From: Pseudomonas berkeleyensis | GTDB lineage: Bacteria > Pseudomonadota > Gammaproteobacteria > Pseudomonadales > Pseudomonadaceae | Direction: 5' to 3' | Assembly: GCF_014109765.1 (NCBI RefSeq) | Contig: NZ_CP059139.1 | Location: forward strand, 1,302,001-1,366,000 | DNA length: 64,000 nucleotides | Part shown: one piece after another, positions 17,291-25,686 of the stretch | Numbering within the stretch: the first letter of the stretch is position 1 | Layout of the letters: every line of letters begins with the position of its first letter | Position numbers and translations under genes: made by a program | Notes under the pieces: generated by a model | The model's input: the letters and a program-made list of their open reading frames with translations, nothing else | Told to the model about the DNA's origin: nothing | The model's database searches: none

Positions 17291-18583
17291 CTATGGCTGG
17301 TTGTTTGTGTCTATCTCTGTTTTGACTTTTCTCAACTTGCGTGGATCAATTTCAACTTCCGTGTTGCCTGTTTTTAATTTAACCATAGATGCTGTTCCCA
17401 TAATTGCAGATGCAAGTTGGTCGGCTGGGTGGACTAAGTTTTCCACTTTTTCACCCTGAGGTGTAAATAGGTTTCTACTCAAGCTGTCCAATAGCTCTGG
17501 CGGTATTGAGTTTCCTTTTGCATCGTTCCATTCTAGGCTTGTTTCTACAATCCAGCTTGCTCTTTCCATATCAAGTTCGAGCTGCTTTAGGTGGAACTCG
17601 GCAAGTGAGTGCTGTTCAAACCAGCGATTTTGCCAGCGGATATAAAAAAGAATAGAGCCGACAGCACCAAATGAATAAACAATCTGTTTTATTCCCGGTA
17701 TCCACAACGCACTCGTGTTGTTGAGAGTAAGGGCGTGGTAGAAGTCACGTATGGAAAATCCAGAGAGCACGACGAAAACAGCGATAAGGCCTAGCATTGC
17801 TAATGCAATAGGTGTTCTAAGCTTGTTGGTTCCGCTGGTTAGTTTAAATTCGGTTTGACGCTTCTTTATTTCGCCAATGATGTCTTTACGTATTTGCCTT
17901 CTTGCGTGGGTATTACTTTTACTGTCCAGCTCTTGCTTTCTATTTTCGAATTCCTGTTCCTTTTCTTGAAGCAAATCTTTTAGTTCTTGATATTCTTTTT
18001 TAAGTGTTTGATCCTTTTCCTTAAATTCTTCTTCTAAGGAGTTCTGTTTGTGTTCGTGTAGTAGGTCTAGCTTTTCTCTATATTCGTGGTTGTCGGATAT
18101 TAGTTTTTCGCTTAATTCCTCAAGCCGCTTTAGTGTTGCTTCGTGAATTGAAGCTAATTCCTCTTGCTCTTTAGAGCCTTTGCTGCCAACAGTTCTGCCT
18201 GGCTCAATAGCTTTAAGCTTTTTTATTATTGTATAGCCAAGTTCTATTTTTTCAGATTCGGTTAATTTGCAGTTGTTTCCTGGGGCTAAGTTTATATCGT
18301 CGGTGTAAGGGGATTTTGTTTCTGCGGCACCTCCGCGATACAGTCTTGCGCTAAACCCTCCAGCGCTAAAGGATAAAGAAAAAATAAGTTCAGAGTTTTT
18401 CTTTATTAAGTCTGCTATATCTTGATTTTGTTCTGGTTGTTGAGGGTCGAAATTGATGCTTGCTGAGCCTAGTAGCGATAGATTAGCGCTTGGGCTGTGT
18501 GCGCTTAGGTTTTCTGCAATCTCTTTAAAGCAATCAATTATTGCTTTATCTTTTAGTCTTGGTATTTTAATTATTTGGCTCAA
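17291..18583 (-). CDS. AT-rich cargo: coiled-coil inner-membrane protein
   Basis: The 430-residue protein has a soluble N-terminal part, a coiled coil at about residues 160-245 (LEELSEKLISDNHEYREKLD, LKKEYQELKDLLQEKEQEFE) and two membrane helices (LAMLGLIAVFVVLSGFSI and IVYSFGAVGSILFYI). A cytosolic tail of about 110 residues follows. The AT-rich base composition differs strongly from the neighbours and suggests transfer. The start is taken as TTG 18583, which has AAGGAG 9 bp upstream. A longer frame to ATG 18709 overlaps another small gene. Function is unknown, and its place in the cargo slot suggests defence or superinfection exclusion. Confidence 0.7.
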   Translation of the reverse strand: MSQIIKIPRLKDKAIIDCFKEIAENLSAHSPSANLSLLGSASINFDPQQPEQNQDIADLIKKNSELIFSLSFSAGGFSARLYRGGAAETKSPYTDDINLAPGNNCKLTESEKIELGYTIIKKLKAIEPGRTVGSKGSKEQEELASIHEATLKRLEELSEKLISDNHEYREKLDLLHEHKQNSLEEEFKEKDQTLKKEYQELKDLLQEKEQEFENRKQELDSKSNTHARRQIRKDIIGEIKKRQTEFKLTSGTNKLRTPIALAMLGLIAVFVVLSGFSIRDFYHALTLNNTSALWIPGIKQIVYSFGAVGSILFYIRWQNRWFEQHSLAEFHLKQLELDMERASWIVETSLEWNDAKGNSIPPELLDSLSRNLFTPQGEKVENLVHPADQLASAIMGTASMVKLKTGNTEVEIDPRKLRKVKTEIDTNNQP

Positions 18584-18782
18584 GGGTGCTTGCTCCTTTG
18601 TGTGTAAAAGGCTCGTTTTTATAAATTTGAAGGTTGATGTTGAGCGAGAGCTGTTCTGCTTGATCCTTGTCCTTTGGCTTGCCACAAAAGTGGACGCAGC
18701 TGATCTCATCCGTCCATTTACAGATTTCTGATGAGTAGATCAGCGGCAGGGGGGGGATCAGGGCGGGGAGGAATCGGGTCAT
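18567..18782 (-). CDS. Possible small protein upstream of the coiled-coil gene
   Basis: The 71-residue frame (MTRFLPALIPPLPLIYSSEI) contains three cysteines and ends with a TAA that overlaps the TTG start of the coiled-coil gene, a sign of translational coupling. No family is recognised. The overlap is the main support. Confidence 0.4.
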   Translation of the reverse strand: MTRFLPALIPPLPLIYSSEICKWTDEISCVHFCGKPKDKDQAEQLSLNINLQIYKNEPFTHKGASTLEPNN

Positions 18783-18959
18783 AAGGAAGCTTCCATGCAG
18801 AATGGCGTGCTGGCTGTCCCAGAAGCGCCACTGTTCAGGCGGAAGGGGTGTCCCCTTACGGCCTCAAAACACCATGCAATGGATACTAGCCAATAGCCGG
18901 CACGGGCGGAAGCCCTGTTTTTACAGGCTTCCAGCTTCTACCGAGGGAGGTGGCGCTTT
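18783..18959. other. Right end of element 1 with arm-type sites
   Basis: There is no gene here. TGTCCC occurs at 18815 and 18849, the second 111 bp before the att core, the same distance as the TGACTAC site in the right end of element 2. A hairpin GGAAGCCCTGT/ACAGGCTTCC lies at about 18909-18933. Confidence 0.55.
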
Positions 18960-19006
18960 TTCATAATGCTGATGTCCCAGGTTCAAGTCCCGGTGTAGCC
19001 ACCATA
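18960..19006. repeat. att core copy 2 (junction of elements 1 and 2)
   Basis: The 47 bp are identical to the tRNA-Met 3' end at 12099-12145. The flanks differ from copies 1 and 3 on both sides. Confidence 0.95.
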
Positions 19007-19012
19007 TTTATC

Positions 19013-19038
19013 AAAGGGTTAGCTTCGGCTAGCCCTTT
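19013..19038 (+). terminator. Left-end terminator of element 2
   Basis: The stem AAAGGGTTAGC/GCTAGCCCTTT with loop TTCG sits at the same distance from the core as the element 1 hairpin (loop GCAA) but with different outer pairs. Confidence 0.7.
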
Positions 19039-19054
19039 GTCGTTTCTGGGGCAG

Positions 19055-19083
19055 TGACTACGAAGTGACTACACCCTGACTAC
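19055..19083 (+). promoter_or_regulatory. Candidate integrase arm-type sites, element 2 left
   Basis: TGACTAC occurs at 19055, 19066 and 19077, exactly 11 bp apart and starting 49 bp after the att core. One further copy lies in the right end at 31569. Arm-site function is inference. Confidence 0.6.
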
Positions 19084-19409
19084 CAGCGGCACCATTGCTG
19101 TTCACATGGCACGCCATCGTTGTCGCCGTCCATCTTCGTGCCAGGGCAATTACGAAGGAAAAAAGTGGCCTCAGCGCACGAAGTCATTTGAGAACAATGG
19201 GTTCGACCGTCACAAGAGTAAGACGGAGTAGCAGGCCTTGCAGGGCTGATAGATGGCTGAGTTAAGCTAGTTGGTATACCACTGGAGACGCTAGTTGTCG
19301 GTTGACTAGCAGGGTATGAGGTCGAGCTATCAGAGCGCTCTGAATTAGGTTTCAGATAAAATTGCCAGACAGCAGCGCCGATCAGTAGAGCAATGATCAG
19401 ATTCTTCAA
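19080..19409 (-). CDS. Excalibur-domain protein carried by element 2
   Basis: The 109-residue product is a paralogue of the chromosomal gene at 11251. It shares the N-terminal segment LIIALLIGAAVWQFYL and the C-terminal domain CDGRTHCSQMTSCAEATFFL with the loop DGDNDGVPCE. The linker (SSTSYPASQPTTSVSS) is unrelated. It sits between left end and integrase, a slot that is variable between elements. It probably acts outside the inner membrane and binds Ca2+. Confidence 0.8.
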   Translation of the reverse strand: MKNLIIALLIGAAVWQFYLKPNSERSDSSTSYPASQPTTSVSSGIPTSLTQPSISPARPATPSYSCDGRTHCSQMTSCAEATFFLRNCPGTKMDGDNDGVPCEQQWCRW

Positions 19410-19459
19410 TTTTGACCCCGTAAGCTAAGTAGCATAAGGGCGATATATGACGAACCGTC

Positions 19460-20458
19460 TCACCTCCCTGTTATCACAGTATGACCGCTTTGATTGAGTG
19501 GAGATAGACGAAGCGCAGACTCCAGATGATCAGGCGACAGGTGCGCATAGCGCATGGTCATGGTGATAGTTGAGTGCCCGAGGATGCGTTGCAGGCCCAG
19601 GATGTCACCACCGCCCATCATGTAATGGCTCGCGAAGGTGTGCCGGAGGATGTGGGTCATCTGGCCAGGTGTGTGGAAGCCGCAACGCTGGTAAGCAGAC
19701 CGGAATGCCGACCGGCAGGGCATGAACAATCGGCCATTTCCCGGCATTCCTACCTTTAAGGCTATCTCTTCGACCTCTTTCGGGATCGGCACCGACCGGG
19801 ACTGACGGTTTTTCGTTCGGTGAAAATGGGCCTTACCGCCGAACAGAGCACCGCGTTGCAGTGATTCCGCTTCGTCCCATCGGGCGCCAGTGGCTAAGCA
19901 GATCAGCGCAACCGGATAGGTATGGTTGTTGGTCGAGCGTTTGCACTCTTCAAGCAGTTGTTCGACCTGCTGCAAGGTCAGAAACGTCAGCTCGGTCTGG
20001 TCGGTCTTAATCTGGCGAACCTTGGCCAACGGATTGTTGCCGACCCAGGCACCCAGGCGGATCAGTTCGGAGAACACTGCCGACAGGTAGCGCTGTTCGT
20101 GGTTGACGGTGTGCGGGCTGACGTCCTTTAGGCGAGTCTGACGATAGCGTGCCCAGGCGAGGGCATCGAAGTTGGAGGCCATCGGATTGCCGAGACGTTC
20201 GACAGTGGCCAGGGTGCGGGCAAGCCGATGCTTGGCATCCTTGAGTGAGCAGCCGTGCAATTCATGCCAGAGCGTCACCAGATCCGACAGGCGATCATCG
20301 AGCGGTCGGCCGGTAGTGTTCAGGCTGGCGAAGAACTCGGATTCATAGCGCTGGGCTGCAGCCTTGGTTTTGAAGCCCTTCTTGCGAATACGACGACCCG
20401 AGCGGCCGTTTTCGTAGAAGTCAGCTGTCCAGGTGTTGCCGTCTTTTCTAGCCGTCAT
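19460..20458 (-). CDS. Tyrosine recombinase / phage integrase, element 2
   Basis: The 332-residue integrase has the catalytic blocks ATGARWDEAESLQRG, HILRHTFASHYM, LGHSTITMTMRYAHL and the associated lysine region. It is homologous over its full length to the element 1 integrase, which uses the same att core. The ATG overlaps the stop codon of rep (ATGA). Confidence 0.94.
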   Translation of the reverse strand: MTARKDGNTWTADFYENGRSGRRIRKKGFKTKAAAQRYESEFFASLNTTGRPLDDRLSDLVTLWHELHGCSLKDAKHRLARTLATVERLGNPMASNFDALAWARYRQTRLKDVSPHTVNHEQRYLSAVFSELIRLGAWVGNNPLAKVRQIKTDQTELTFLTLQQVEQLLEECKRSTNNHTYPVALICLATGARWDEAESLQRGALFGGKAHFHRTKNRQSRSVPIPKEVEEIALKVGMPGNGRLFMPCRSAFRSAYQRCGFHTPGQMTHILRHTFASHYMMGGGDILGLQRILGHSTITMTMRYAHLSPDHLESALRLSPLNQSGHTVITGR

Positions 20459-21738
20459 ACAGCACGCCCCCAGCGGATATGACGTTCCTCAAGAATGCCT
20501 TTGATGTGCTTGTACAGCCCGTCTTCATCCATGCCCTTGGCGGCATAGTGGTCGCGGATCACCGGCCAGCACTCCCAATCCTTGAGCCGATAGAAAGCCT
20601 TTCTAGCGCCCACTCGCTCCCGTGCCAGCAGGCTGACGAAGTTTCCCAGGAACAGTTCCACGTTCTTGCCGGAGAAGCCCCGTGAGGTCTTGTATTGGCG
20701 CTTGTACTCGGTTTCGTCCACCAGGGAATCGACCGGCAGATCGACGCGCACGTCGTCACGGATCAGCGTCCAGATGGGTTCGAAGTAACCAGGGCGAGCC
20801 AGCAACTTGAATTGGCGTAGGCCATAGCGCCACAGGCCGTCGAGGTGCGGAGCAAAGGCGGCGTAGCTGTTGGTTTCGATGGCCTGGTTTGTGTGTAGAT
20901 CAACAGAGCCCGAAGCGAATTGCTGGATGACAGAGTGGTGATAACGCAGCTCGACACGCCACACGTCTTGCTCGGGGTTGTAGTTGTCCGGGTCGGTTTC
21001 GTCGAAGCTATCGCGACGCCTCCAGACGCCTTCCCAATAGTCGAGTTTATCGATGGCGCGGGCCTGTTCGGTCTTGTTGTAGATACCGAGCTGGACGCCT
21101 CCAGCGGAGCCGAACAGATACGACTGGCCTTTGCCGTAGGTGGCAGACTCCAGCGTCCACTGGATTTCCTTGATGCCGGAGATATCACGGGCTGCACGTG
21201 CGCGGCAGTGCATACGGGCTACCAGATCGGCAGGCGGTTGCCAGCCTTGGAGGTCAAGCGCGAGGTGAACGGCGCATTGGTTGCGTTCGACGTTGGTCAG
21301 GACGTGGCTGGCGTAGTAGTCCAGGCGTTCTTGCAGGCGCTCAGGTGAGAAGGTGTCGATAGCGTGGGGCGAGACTTCGATTTTCAGGTGGGGGCCGATG
21401 TTCTCAAGCTTGGCGTTGAAATTCTTCACCAGCAGGATGATGCCAAGGTCAGCGTTTTGCAGCTTGTACTGGTAGCCGGAATCCTTGCTGACACGCCCCG
21501 AGTGCCAACGCTGGCCAGCGAAATCGACGATGGTGCCGGGCTTCTCGAACAGGCACATGATTTCAGGGCGGATCAGGCCACGGTACAACTGGCGGACGGT
21601 ATCGACGCTACAGGCCAGGATTCGGACGTTGGACAGATCCACGAAACCACCCGCTCGAGGATCACAGAAGAGACGACTTTTCGGGTCTTCTTTCCCGGTC
21701 TCAATATCAATGCGGTAGTAGTCCTTTGGTGCGCTCAT
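20455..21738 (-). CDS. Inovirus replication initiation protein, element 2
   Basis: The 427-residue rolling-circle initiator is a close homologue of the element 1 protein. It has DLSNVRILACSVDTVRQLYR, HLALDLQGWQPPADL and SGKNVELFLGNFVSLLARER. The start at 21738 (MSAPKDYYRID) makes both proteins equal in length. The open frame extends 44 codons upstream through the conserved hairpin region, which I regard as noncoding. Confidence 0.92.
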   Translation of the reverse strand: MSAPKDYYRIDIETGKEDPKSRLFCDPRAGGFVDLSNVRILACSVDTVRQLYRGLIRPEIMCLFEKPGTIVDFAGQRWHSGRVSKDSGYQYKLQNADLGIILLVKNFNAKLENIGPHLKIEVSPHAIDTFSPERLQERLDYYASHVLTNVERNQCAVHLALDLQGWQPPADLVARMHCRARAARDISGIKEIQWTLESATYGKGQSYLFGSAGGVQLGIYNKTEQARAIDKLDYWEGVWRRRDSFDETDPDNYNPEQDVWRVELRYHHSVIQQFASGSVDLHTNQAIETNSYAAFAPHLDGLWRYGLRQFKLLARPGYFEPIWTLIRDDVRVDLPVDSLVDETEYKRQYKTSRGFSGKNVELFLGNFVSLLARERVGARKAFYRLKDWECWPVIRDHYAAKGMDEDGLYKHIKGILEERHIRWGRAV

Positions 21739-21860
21739 TCTCTGTATCTCTCTGGTGCAATGTGGACGCTTAAGTCTGTTTATCTGACGTGCTACAGGGA
21801 CGTCAGCGGCGTGCGCGCTCGCGCCTGCGTTCTGAACTGAACCACTTCGGCGCTCGCGCA

Positions 21861-23141
21861 TCAGCGCCACGGCCTGCTGGCATATTCGTTATCCGGAACC
21901 ACCGTGACGCGGACTGGGGATGCAGCTTGGGTGGGCTGGGAAGGCACGGAAACGCTACTGGTTCCGGGTGTTTGAGCGGATGACGCGACTTCTCTTGGTC
22001 TCACGCCCGGACAGATGGCCGTTCCTTTGAATCCCATCGGGTGCTGGATATCCACGAAGCATTCACTGCGCACGTGGATCAAGTAGCCGAGCTTGTGGAG
22101 GTCAGCAAAGCTTTGCCTCAGAACGGAGCCGTTTGCGTCGACGACCTCCAGTTGGCCAACCTGCACGGGCTTGCCGTTGCGTTCGGCGAAGAGCACACCG
22201 CGCAGGACGAATGTTCGCCCCGCGAGCGGGTGATTCAGGTCAGGAGCAGGAACAGCACTTTGCTGGTCAGCCACATTAGGAATACGAAGAGCAGCAAGCG
22301 GAGAGTCAGAAACCGCAGCAGGCGTAGCGCTAGACGGAGGGGTGTCCGCAGGCGGGCCAGGATTGGCTTTGTCAGCTGTAGCAGGGCCGAAATCGATGCC
22401 GCCGAGAGATAGTAGAGCGACAACAAGAATGGCCATAAATACCAGTAGAGCAAGTAGCTTAGGCGACTTGAGAAGACTTTTGCCGGCCTTGGTGTCCTGG
22501 GTTTTTCCGGTGGCGGTGGACTGGTAGAGGCGGAAGGTATCGGGCTTGATACGCTTGTATTCGATGACCGTTCCTTCCATGGGGGGACGGTTGACTTGAG
22601 CGTCATGCTGGGCCTCCTTGTAACGGCCACTAATGCCGATCACGGCAAGGTTGGAATGCCTGTAAGCCATCTCACAGGTCATGCGGATGTCGTCGCGTAT
22701 GTAGGCGATATTCGGAGTGGTGAGGACGATGTCCCAGTTCCAATGCCGGTGGCGTGTCCAGCCGTCGAGCCAGCTCATCGGGCGGTCAGCTTTCGCCGCC
22801 GCCTCGGGGCCGCCCGGAAAATCGAAGCGTTCCAGATCGCGTTCGCGCCAGGCCTTGGGGAAGACCAGTTGGGTTTCATCAAAGATGATGAACGCGCCGC
22901 GCGGCGCCCACTGGAACCAGGTGCGCATGCGCTCCATATCATCGAGCGATTCAAGGTCGAGGTTGATGATGTCGACCGTTTCCGGAATATCCGGCATGAC
23001 CTGCAGCACGCGTTCCAGGGTGAAGCCGCGGACGTTGGTGATGATCAGCCGGCCTTCCTTGAGAGCCGGCACCGCGTCGTCCTGTATCGCGCCGGATGTT
23101 TTATAGGAGCCGTTGGGGCCGTGGTGAATCTTGATCGACAT
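21861..23141 (-). CDS. zot: Zot-family assembly/extrusion ATPase (pI)
   Basis: The 426-residue protein is the inner-membrane motor that extrudes filamentous virions. It has an N-terminal P-loop GPNGSYKTS (residues 8-16), Walker B FIIFDETQ, and the Zot-type stretch [22 protein letters not shown] single membrane helix ([20 protein letters not shown]) is followed by a periplasmic tail. It is homologous to Pf pI and to Vibrio Zot. The element 1 satellite has no counterpart. Confidence 0.93.
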   Translation of the reverse strand: MSIKIHHGPNGSYKTSGAIQDDAVPALKEGRLIITNVRGFTLERVLQVMPDIPETVDIINLDLESLDDMERMRTWFQWAPRGAFIIFDETQLVFPKAWRERDLERFDFPGGPEAAAKADRPMSWLDGWTRHRHWNWDIVLTTPNIAYIRDDIRMTCEMAYRHSNLAVIGISGRYKEAQHDAQVNRPPMEGTVIEYKRIKPDTFRLYQSTATGKTQDTKAGKSLLKSPKLLALLVFMAILVVALLSLGGIDFGPATADKANPGPPADTPPSSATPAAVSDSPLAALRIPNVADQQSAVPAPDLNHPLAGRTFVLRGVLFAERNGKPVQVGQLEVVDANGSVLRQSFADLHKLGYLIHVRSECFVDIQHPMGFKGTAICPGVRPREVASSAQTPGTSSVSVPSQPTQAASPVRVTVVPDNEYASRPWR

Positions 23142-23143
23142 GC

Positions 23144-23503
23144 TTAGCGCCCCAGGAACGGTACGAACTTGAGGACGAAGCGGGTCGAGAGCGCGGAAAA
23201 GATGATGTTCAGCGCCTGGGGGATACCGAAGAAGGAGAGTGCAGACGCCACTTCGGCAGGCAGACCAGCCCAGCGCTGACGAACAGCCTCCGCCACACCG
23301 ATATCCGACATGATGCCTTGCGCGGCCTCATAAGCGACTTCCAGCGCCATGACCTGTAGCGAGACCCAGGAATAAATAGCCGCCTTGGTCAGCAGGACGA
23401 GGAAGTCTTTAATCAGCTCATAGATGCCTGTGGTTAAAAAATCCCACACCCACTGTATGAAGGTAAAGAAGTTATCAATAACACCCGCAATCCATTCCAT
23501 CAT
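23144..23503 (-). CDS. pVI-like minor coat/assembly protein (DUF2523)
   Basis: The 119-residue protein has three hydrophobic stretches ([48 protein letters not shown]). It lies between the adsorption protein and Zot, as the DUF2523/pVI-like gene does in Pf and CTX-type inoviruses. It probably caps the proximal end of the virion with the adsorption protein. Confidence 0.85.
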   Translation of the reverse strand: MMEWIAGVIDNFFTFIQWVWDFLTTGIYELIKDFLVLLTKAAIYSWVSLQVMALEVAYEAAQGIMSDIGVAEAVRQRWAGLPAEVASALSFFGIPQALNIIFSALSTRFVLKFVPFLGR

Positions 23504-24895
23504 TCACCTCAGAATAATTAATGCAGCCAGCGCGGCGGCAGCCAAAAGAAGGGCGTAACGTATGTAACCCAGCGGTTCGCTGAAGTTGTCCAGGCACATA
23601 TCGAGGGTGGTTTTAGTTGCGCCAAACGAAATCGGAACTTGTTTGCAAGGCAACGAGCCCGAGGACGAACCTAAGTTAAGGTCGAAGACGCCGGAGAACA
23701 GATCGCTGTACTGAGCAATCTTTTCATCCAGTTCGCCGCGAGCCGTTTCAATCTTTTCGTCCCACTCAGAGAAGGCATCTTGCAAGGAAGATTGTTCGCC
23801 TTTGGCAAGCGCTGTTGAAGGGCCGGGAATGCCGTCATCCTCTTCATCATCGCCCTTGTCTTCACCTTCACCAGACTTGTCGCCAGACCCCTTGCAGTCG
23901 TCCCCCTTGCAGTTGTTCGTTTCACCTCCTGGCGTTCCATCACCGTTGGTGACGCTGGTGTGGGTAGTGGTGGTGGTTTTGGTGGTACAGGCGTTGGTGC
24001 CGACGCAGTTCTTGATCGTAGTGGTCGCGGTGGTAGTGGTCTTGGTACCGCCGTTGGCCGTGGGCTCGACGGTCTTTTGTGTCTGGGTGTGGGTTTGAGT
24101 GGCTTTAGGGCCTTTGCTCTGAACACAGGTGAGCATGGCGCCGGTACCAAAATCCGTGGAGCCAAGAGCACCACCAGCCTGGAGGCAAGCGCGTTGATCC
24201 TTGAAAATGTCGGTGTCTTCACAAGAGCTGACCTGGCGACCTTCGGCGTCCGTAACGGTTGCCGTGCAGCTGTTGCTTGAGCTGGATTCGGTCGGTTGAG
24301 GCGCGGGGGTGTCGGAGGGGGAACCGCTGGGATCAAAACAGGATTGGCCGGAGTAGACGCCGTAGTTCCTGAACAGAACATCCTCGTTCACATCGGTCTT
24401 ATAGGCTTGGCGTTTGTTACTACTGGCGTAAATAGAGTTTGTCATGACCGCTTCGCATTTGTTGGTCATGCAAGCAGAAAAGACAACCTCAGAAGAGTCC
24501 CACTCGACTTCTTGGCCCTCTAACTCACCACAGGGATCTAGTGATCGGCACTGACTAGAACCATCAGTAACTGATGCATCAAAAAACGTACCCGGGGGGC
24601 ACGAGTCACCAAAAAGACCTATAAAGGTAGCTGCAGTTGTGAATCTATCGGGATTCCATGAGCAACGATAAAGAGGCCTACCTAAAGAATCGGAACCCTG
24701 AATAGTTAATACGTAGGCCTTGCCATCATTCGCAGAAGACCAATAGTCAGAACACGCAGATTGCGGAGAGTCGTATCTCTTGTCTATATCGATTGAAACA
24801 GAACCACTATTAGTGCCAGAGTGATATTTCCAATAATAACTCTCAGCACTTAAAGAGGAAGATATAAGTGACAAAATTAAAAATAAGCAGCGCAT
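23504..24895 (-). CDS. Adsorption protein pIII-like (TspB-type)
   Basis: The product (463 residues from ATG 24895) begins with a signal peptide (MRCLFLILSLISSSLSA). A cysteine-rich receptor-binding part, a Thr-rich linker with repeated TTTT/TQT runs, an acidic Gly-rich linker and a C-terminal membrane anchor (YALLLAAAALAALIIL) follow. This is the layout of filamentous-phage pIII, which binds the pilus and TolA. A GTG at 24925 would add ten residues but lies before the terminator hairpin, so ATG 24895 is preferred though it lacks a clear ribosome-binding site. Confidence 0.85.
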   Translation of the reverse strand: MRCLFLILSLISSSLSAESYYWKYHSGTNSGSVSIDIDKRYDSPQSACSDYWSSANDGKAYVLTIQGSDSLGRPLYRCSWNPDRFTTAATFIGLFGDSCPPGTFFDASVTDGSSQCRSLDPCGELEGQEVEWDSSEVVFSACMTNKCEAVMTNSIYASSNKRQAYKTDVNEDVLFRNYGVYSGQSCFDPSGSPSDTPAPQPTESSSSNSCTATVTDAEGRQVSSCEDTDIFKDQRACLQAGGALGSTDFGTGAMLTCVQSKGPKATQTHTQTQKTVEPTANGGTKTTTTATTTIKNCVGTNACTTKTTTTTHTSVTNGDGTPGGETNNCKGDDCKGSGDKSGEGEDKGDDEEDDGIPGPSTALAKGEQSSLQDAFSEWDEKIETARGELDEKIAQYSDLFSGVFDLNLGSSSGSLPCKQVPISFGATKTTLDMCLDNFSEPLGYIRYALLLAAAALAALIILR

Positions 24896-24922
24896 AAACA
24901 AATAAGGGGCCTTTCGGCCCCT
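24893..24922 (-). terminator. Terminator between coat genes and adsorption gene
   Basis: The minus-strand stem AGGGGCC-GAAA-GGCCCCT is followed by TATTTGTTT. It lies just ahead of the pIII-like gene. In Ff and Pf phages a terminator at this place keeps coat transcripts abundant and pIII scarce. Confidence 0.8.
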
Positions 24923-24930
24923 CACCTCAG

Positions 24931-25008
24931 TCAGAAAAACTCGCCAGTTCGGAAGCCGGTTATGAACGCCCCGGCTACGAACGCGCCGAGCATCACTGAC
25001 CAGAGCAC
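24931..25008 (-). CDS. Tiny hydrophobic virion protein (25 residues)
   Basis: GTG 25008 starts three bases after the major coat stop and encodes LWSVMLGAFVAGAFITGF and then RTGEFF. The size and hydrophobic profile fit pVII/pIX-like end-cap proteins of inoviruses. Assignment rests on size, place and composition only. Confidence 0.55.
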   Translation of the reverse strand: MLWSVMLGAFVAGAFITGFRTGEFF

Positions 25009-25011
25009 GGG

Positions 25012-25281
25012 TTAGGCCTTGCGCAGCATGCCGAACACGACACCGGCGCAGGCCAGCACAGCCAGAGCCAGGGCGACGTAGCCCGCGACCTGACCCGCGC
25101 TGGTACCGCCAGCAGTGATCTGCGCTTCGATGCCACTGATGTCGATGGGGATGGCAGCGGCCATGGCCTGGCCAGCGGAAGCCATGGCGACACCAGCACC
25201 GATAGCGGCGTTGCGGGCATAGCGACGGGCGCGACCGAAGGACGAAGCGCCGTTTTGCAGTTGGGTTTTCAGTTGTTGCAT
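25012..25281 (-). CDS. Major coat protein precursor (pVIII-like)
   Basis: The 89-residue precursor has a basic front, a hydrophobic signal core (AAIGAGVAMASAGQAMA) and a likely cleavage before AAIPIDISGIEAQI. The mature part has an amphipathic region, one membrane helix (AGYVALALAVLACAGVVFG) and a basic end (MLRKA). This is the standard layout of inovirus major coat proteins, which line the ssDNA with the basic tail. It sits in the centre of the coat cluster. Confidence 0.9.
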   Translation of the reverse strand: MQQLKTQLQNGASSFGRARRYARNAAIGAGVAMASAGQAMAAAIPIDISGIEAQITAGGTSAGQVAGYVALALAVLACAGVVFGMLRKA

Positions 25282-25286
25282 GGGTG

Positions 25287-25535
25287 TTACCTCATACGTC
25301 GAAGGATGGATGCGACCATTCCACCGGAAAGGCCGATTGCGAAAACCAGCAGCGTGCCGCCGAAACCGACGGCGAACGCCTCTGGCGAAAATCCCCCTGA
25401 GACCAGAATGTCCACATAGCCAGCGGCCTCGGGAGGGATCAGGTAGGCCTGATGCCATTCAAGGGCTGTGCAGCGAACGGACGAATCGGGATCCGTCGTC
25501 CATGCCGAGCAGCCTTGAACCCACACCAGAGCCAT
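25287..25535 (-). CDS. Minor coat-like membrane protein
   Basis: The 82-residue product carries a cysteine pair near its front (CSAWTTDPDSSVRC) and a C-terminal membrane helix (AVGFGGTLLVFAIGLSGGMV) ending in RRMR. It starts 2 bp after the gene at 25538 and ends 5 bp before the coat start, so it belongs to the coat operon. Confidence 0.75.
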   Translation of the reverse strand: MALVWVQGCSAWTTDPDSSVRCTALEWHQAYLIPPEAAGYVDILVSGGFSPEAFAVGFGGTLLVFAIGLSGGMVASILRRMR

Positions 25536-25537
25536 AT

Positions 25538-25660
25538 TCAGTACCTCGGCAGAACGCTATCGATGGGCGCCCAGTTCACGCCCTCAGCGAAGCCATCGGC
25601 AGAGCCGAGGACGTAGCCACTCGCAAAGGCGAGTGCGGCGAGGAAGAACAGGCGATTCAT
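25538..25660 (-). CDS. Small secreted or membrane protein of the coat cluster (40 residues)
   Basis: The frame starts MNRLFFLAALAFASGYVLGS and ends PIDSVLPRY. One hydrophobic segment or signal is followed by a short hydrophilic tail. Its stop lies 2 bp before the next gene. It could be a pVII/pIX-like minor coat component. Confidence 0.6.
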   Translation of the reverse strand: MNRLFFLAALAFASGYVLGSADGFAEGVNWAPIDSVLPRY

Positions 25661-25686
25661 GGAACAGCGCTCCAGCAGTTGCCCGA

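Larger units (their letters stand above)
12146..19006. mobile_element. Element 1: inovirus-type satellite, about 6.9 kb
   Basis: The element lies between exact 47-bp att cores. Its order from the left is arm-type sites, small membrane gene, integrase, replication initiator, hairpin-rich noncoding region, two Xis-like genes, divergent repressor, cargo genes and right end. Compared with element 2 it lacks Zot, coat, adsorption and ssDNA-binding genes. Int and Rep keep full open frames, so the element could still excise and replicate and use a helper for packaging. Confidence 0.85.

Noticed and set aside
18840-18960. Possible integron attC-like site in the right end of element 1
   Set aside because: A hairpin is present, but no core sites of the attC type and no integrase of that class are present.
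18960-19006. Second and third tRNA-Met genes at att copies
   Set aside because: Only the 3' 46 bases of the tRNA are present. The acceptor 5' strand and D arm are missing, so these are att cores, not genes.
21739-21870. 44-residue N-terminal extension of the element 2 Rep
   Set aside because: The corresponding DNA in element 1 is read in another gene context and Rep there starts at the same position as MSAPKDYY. It is conserved noncoding DNA.
23671-24381. Long frame overlapping the adsorption gene
   Set aside because: It is a Pro/Arg/Thr-rich shadow of the Thr-rich linker of the pIII-like protein on the same strand, with no signal or domain.
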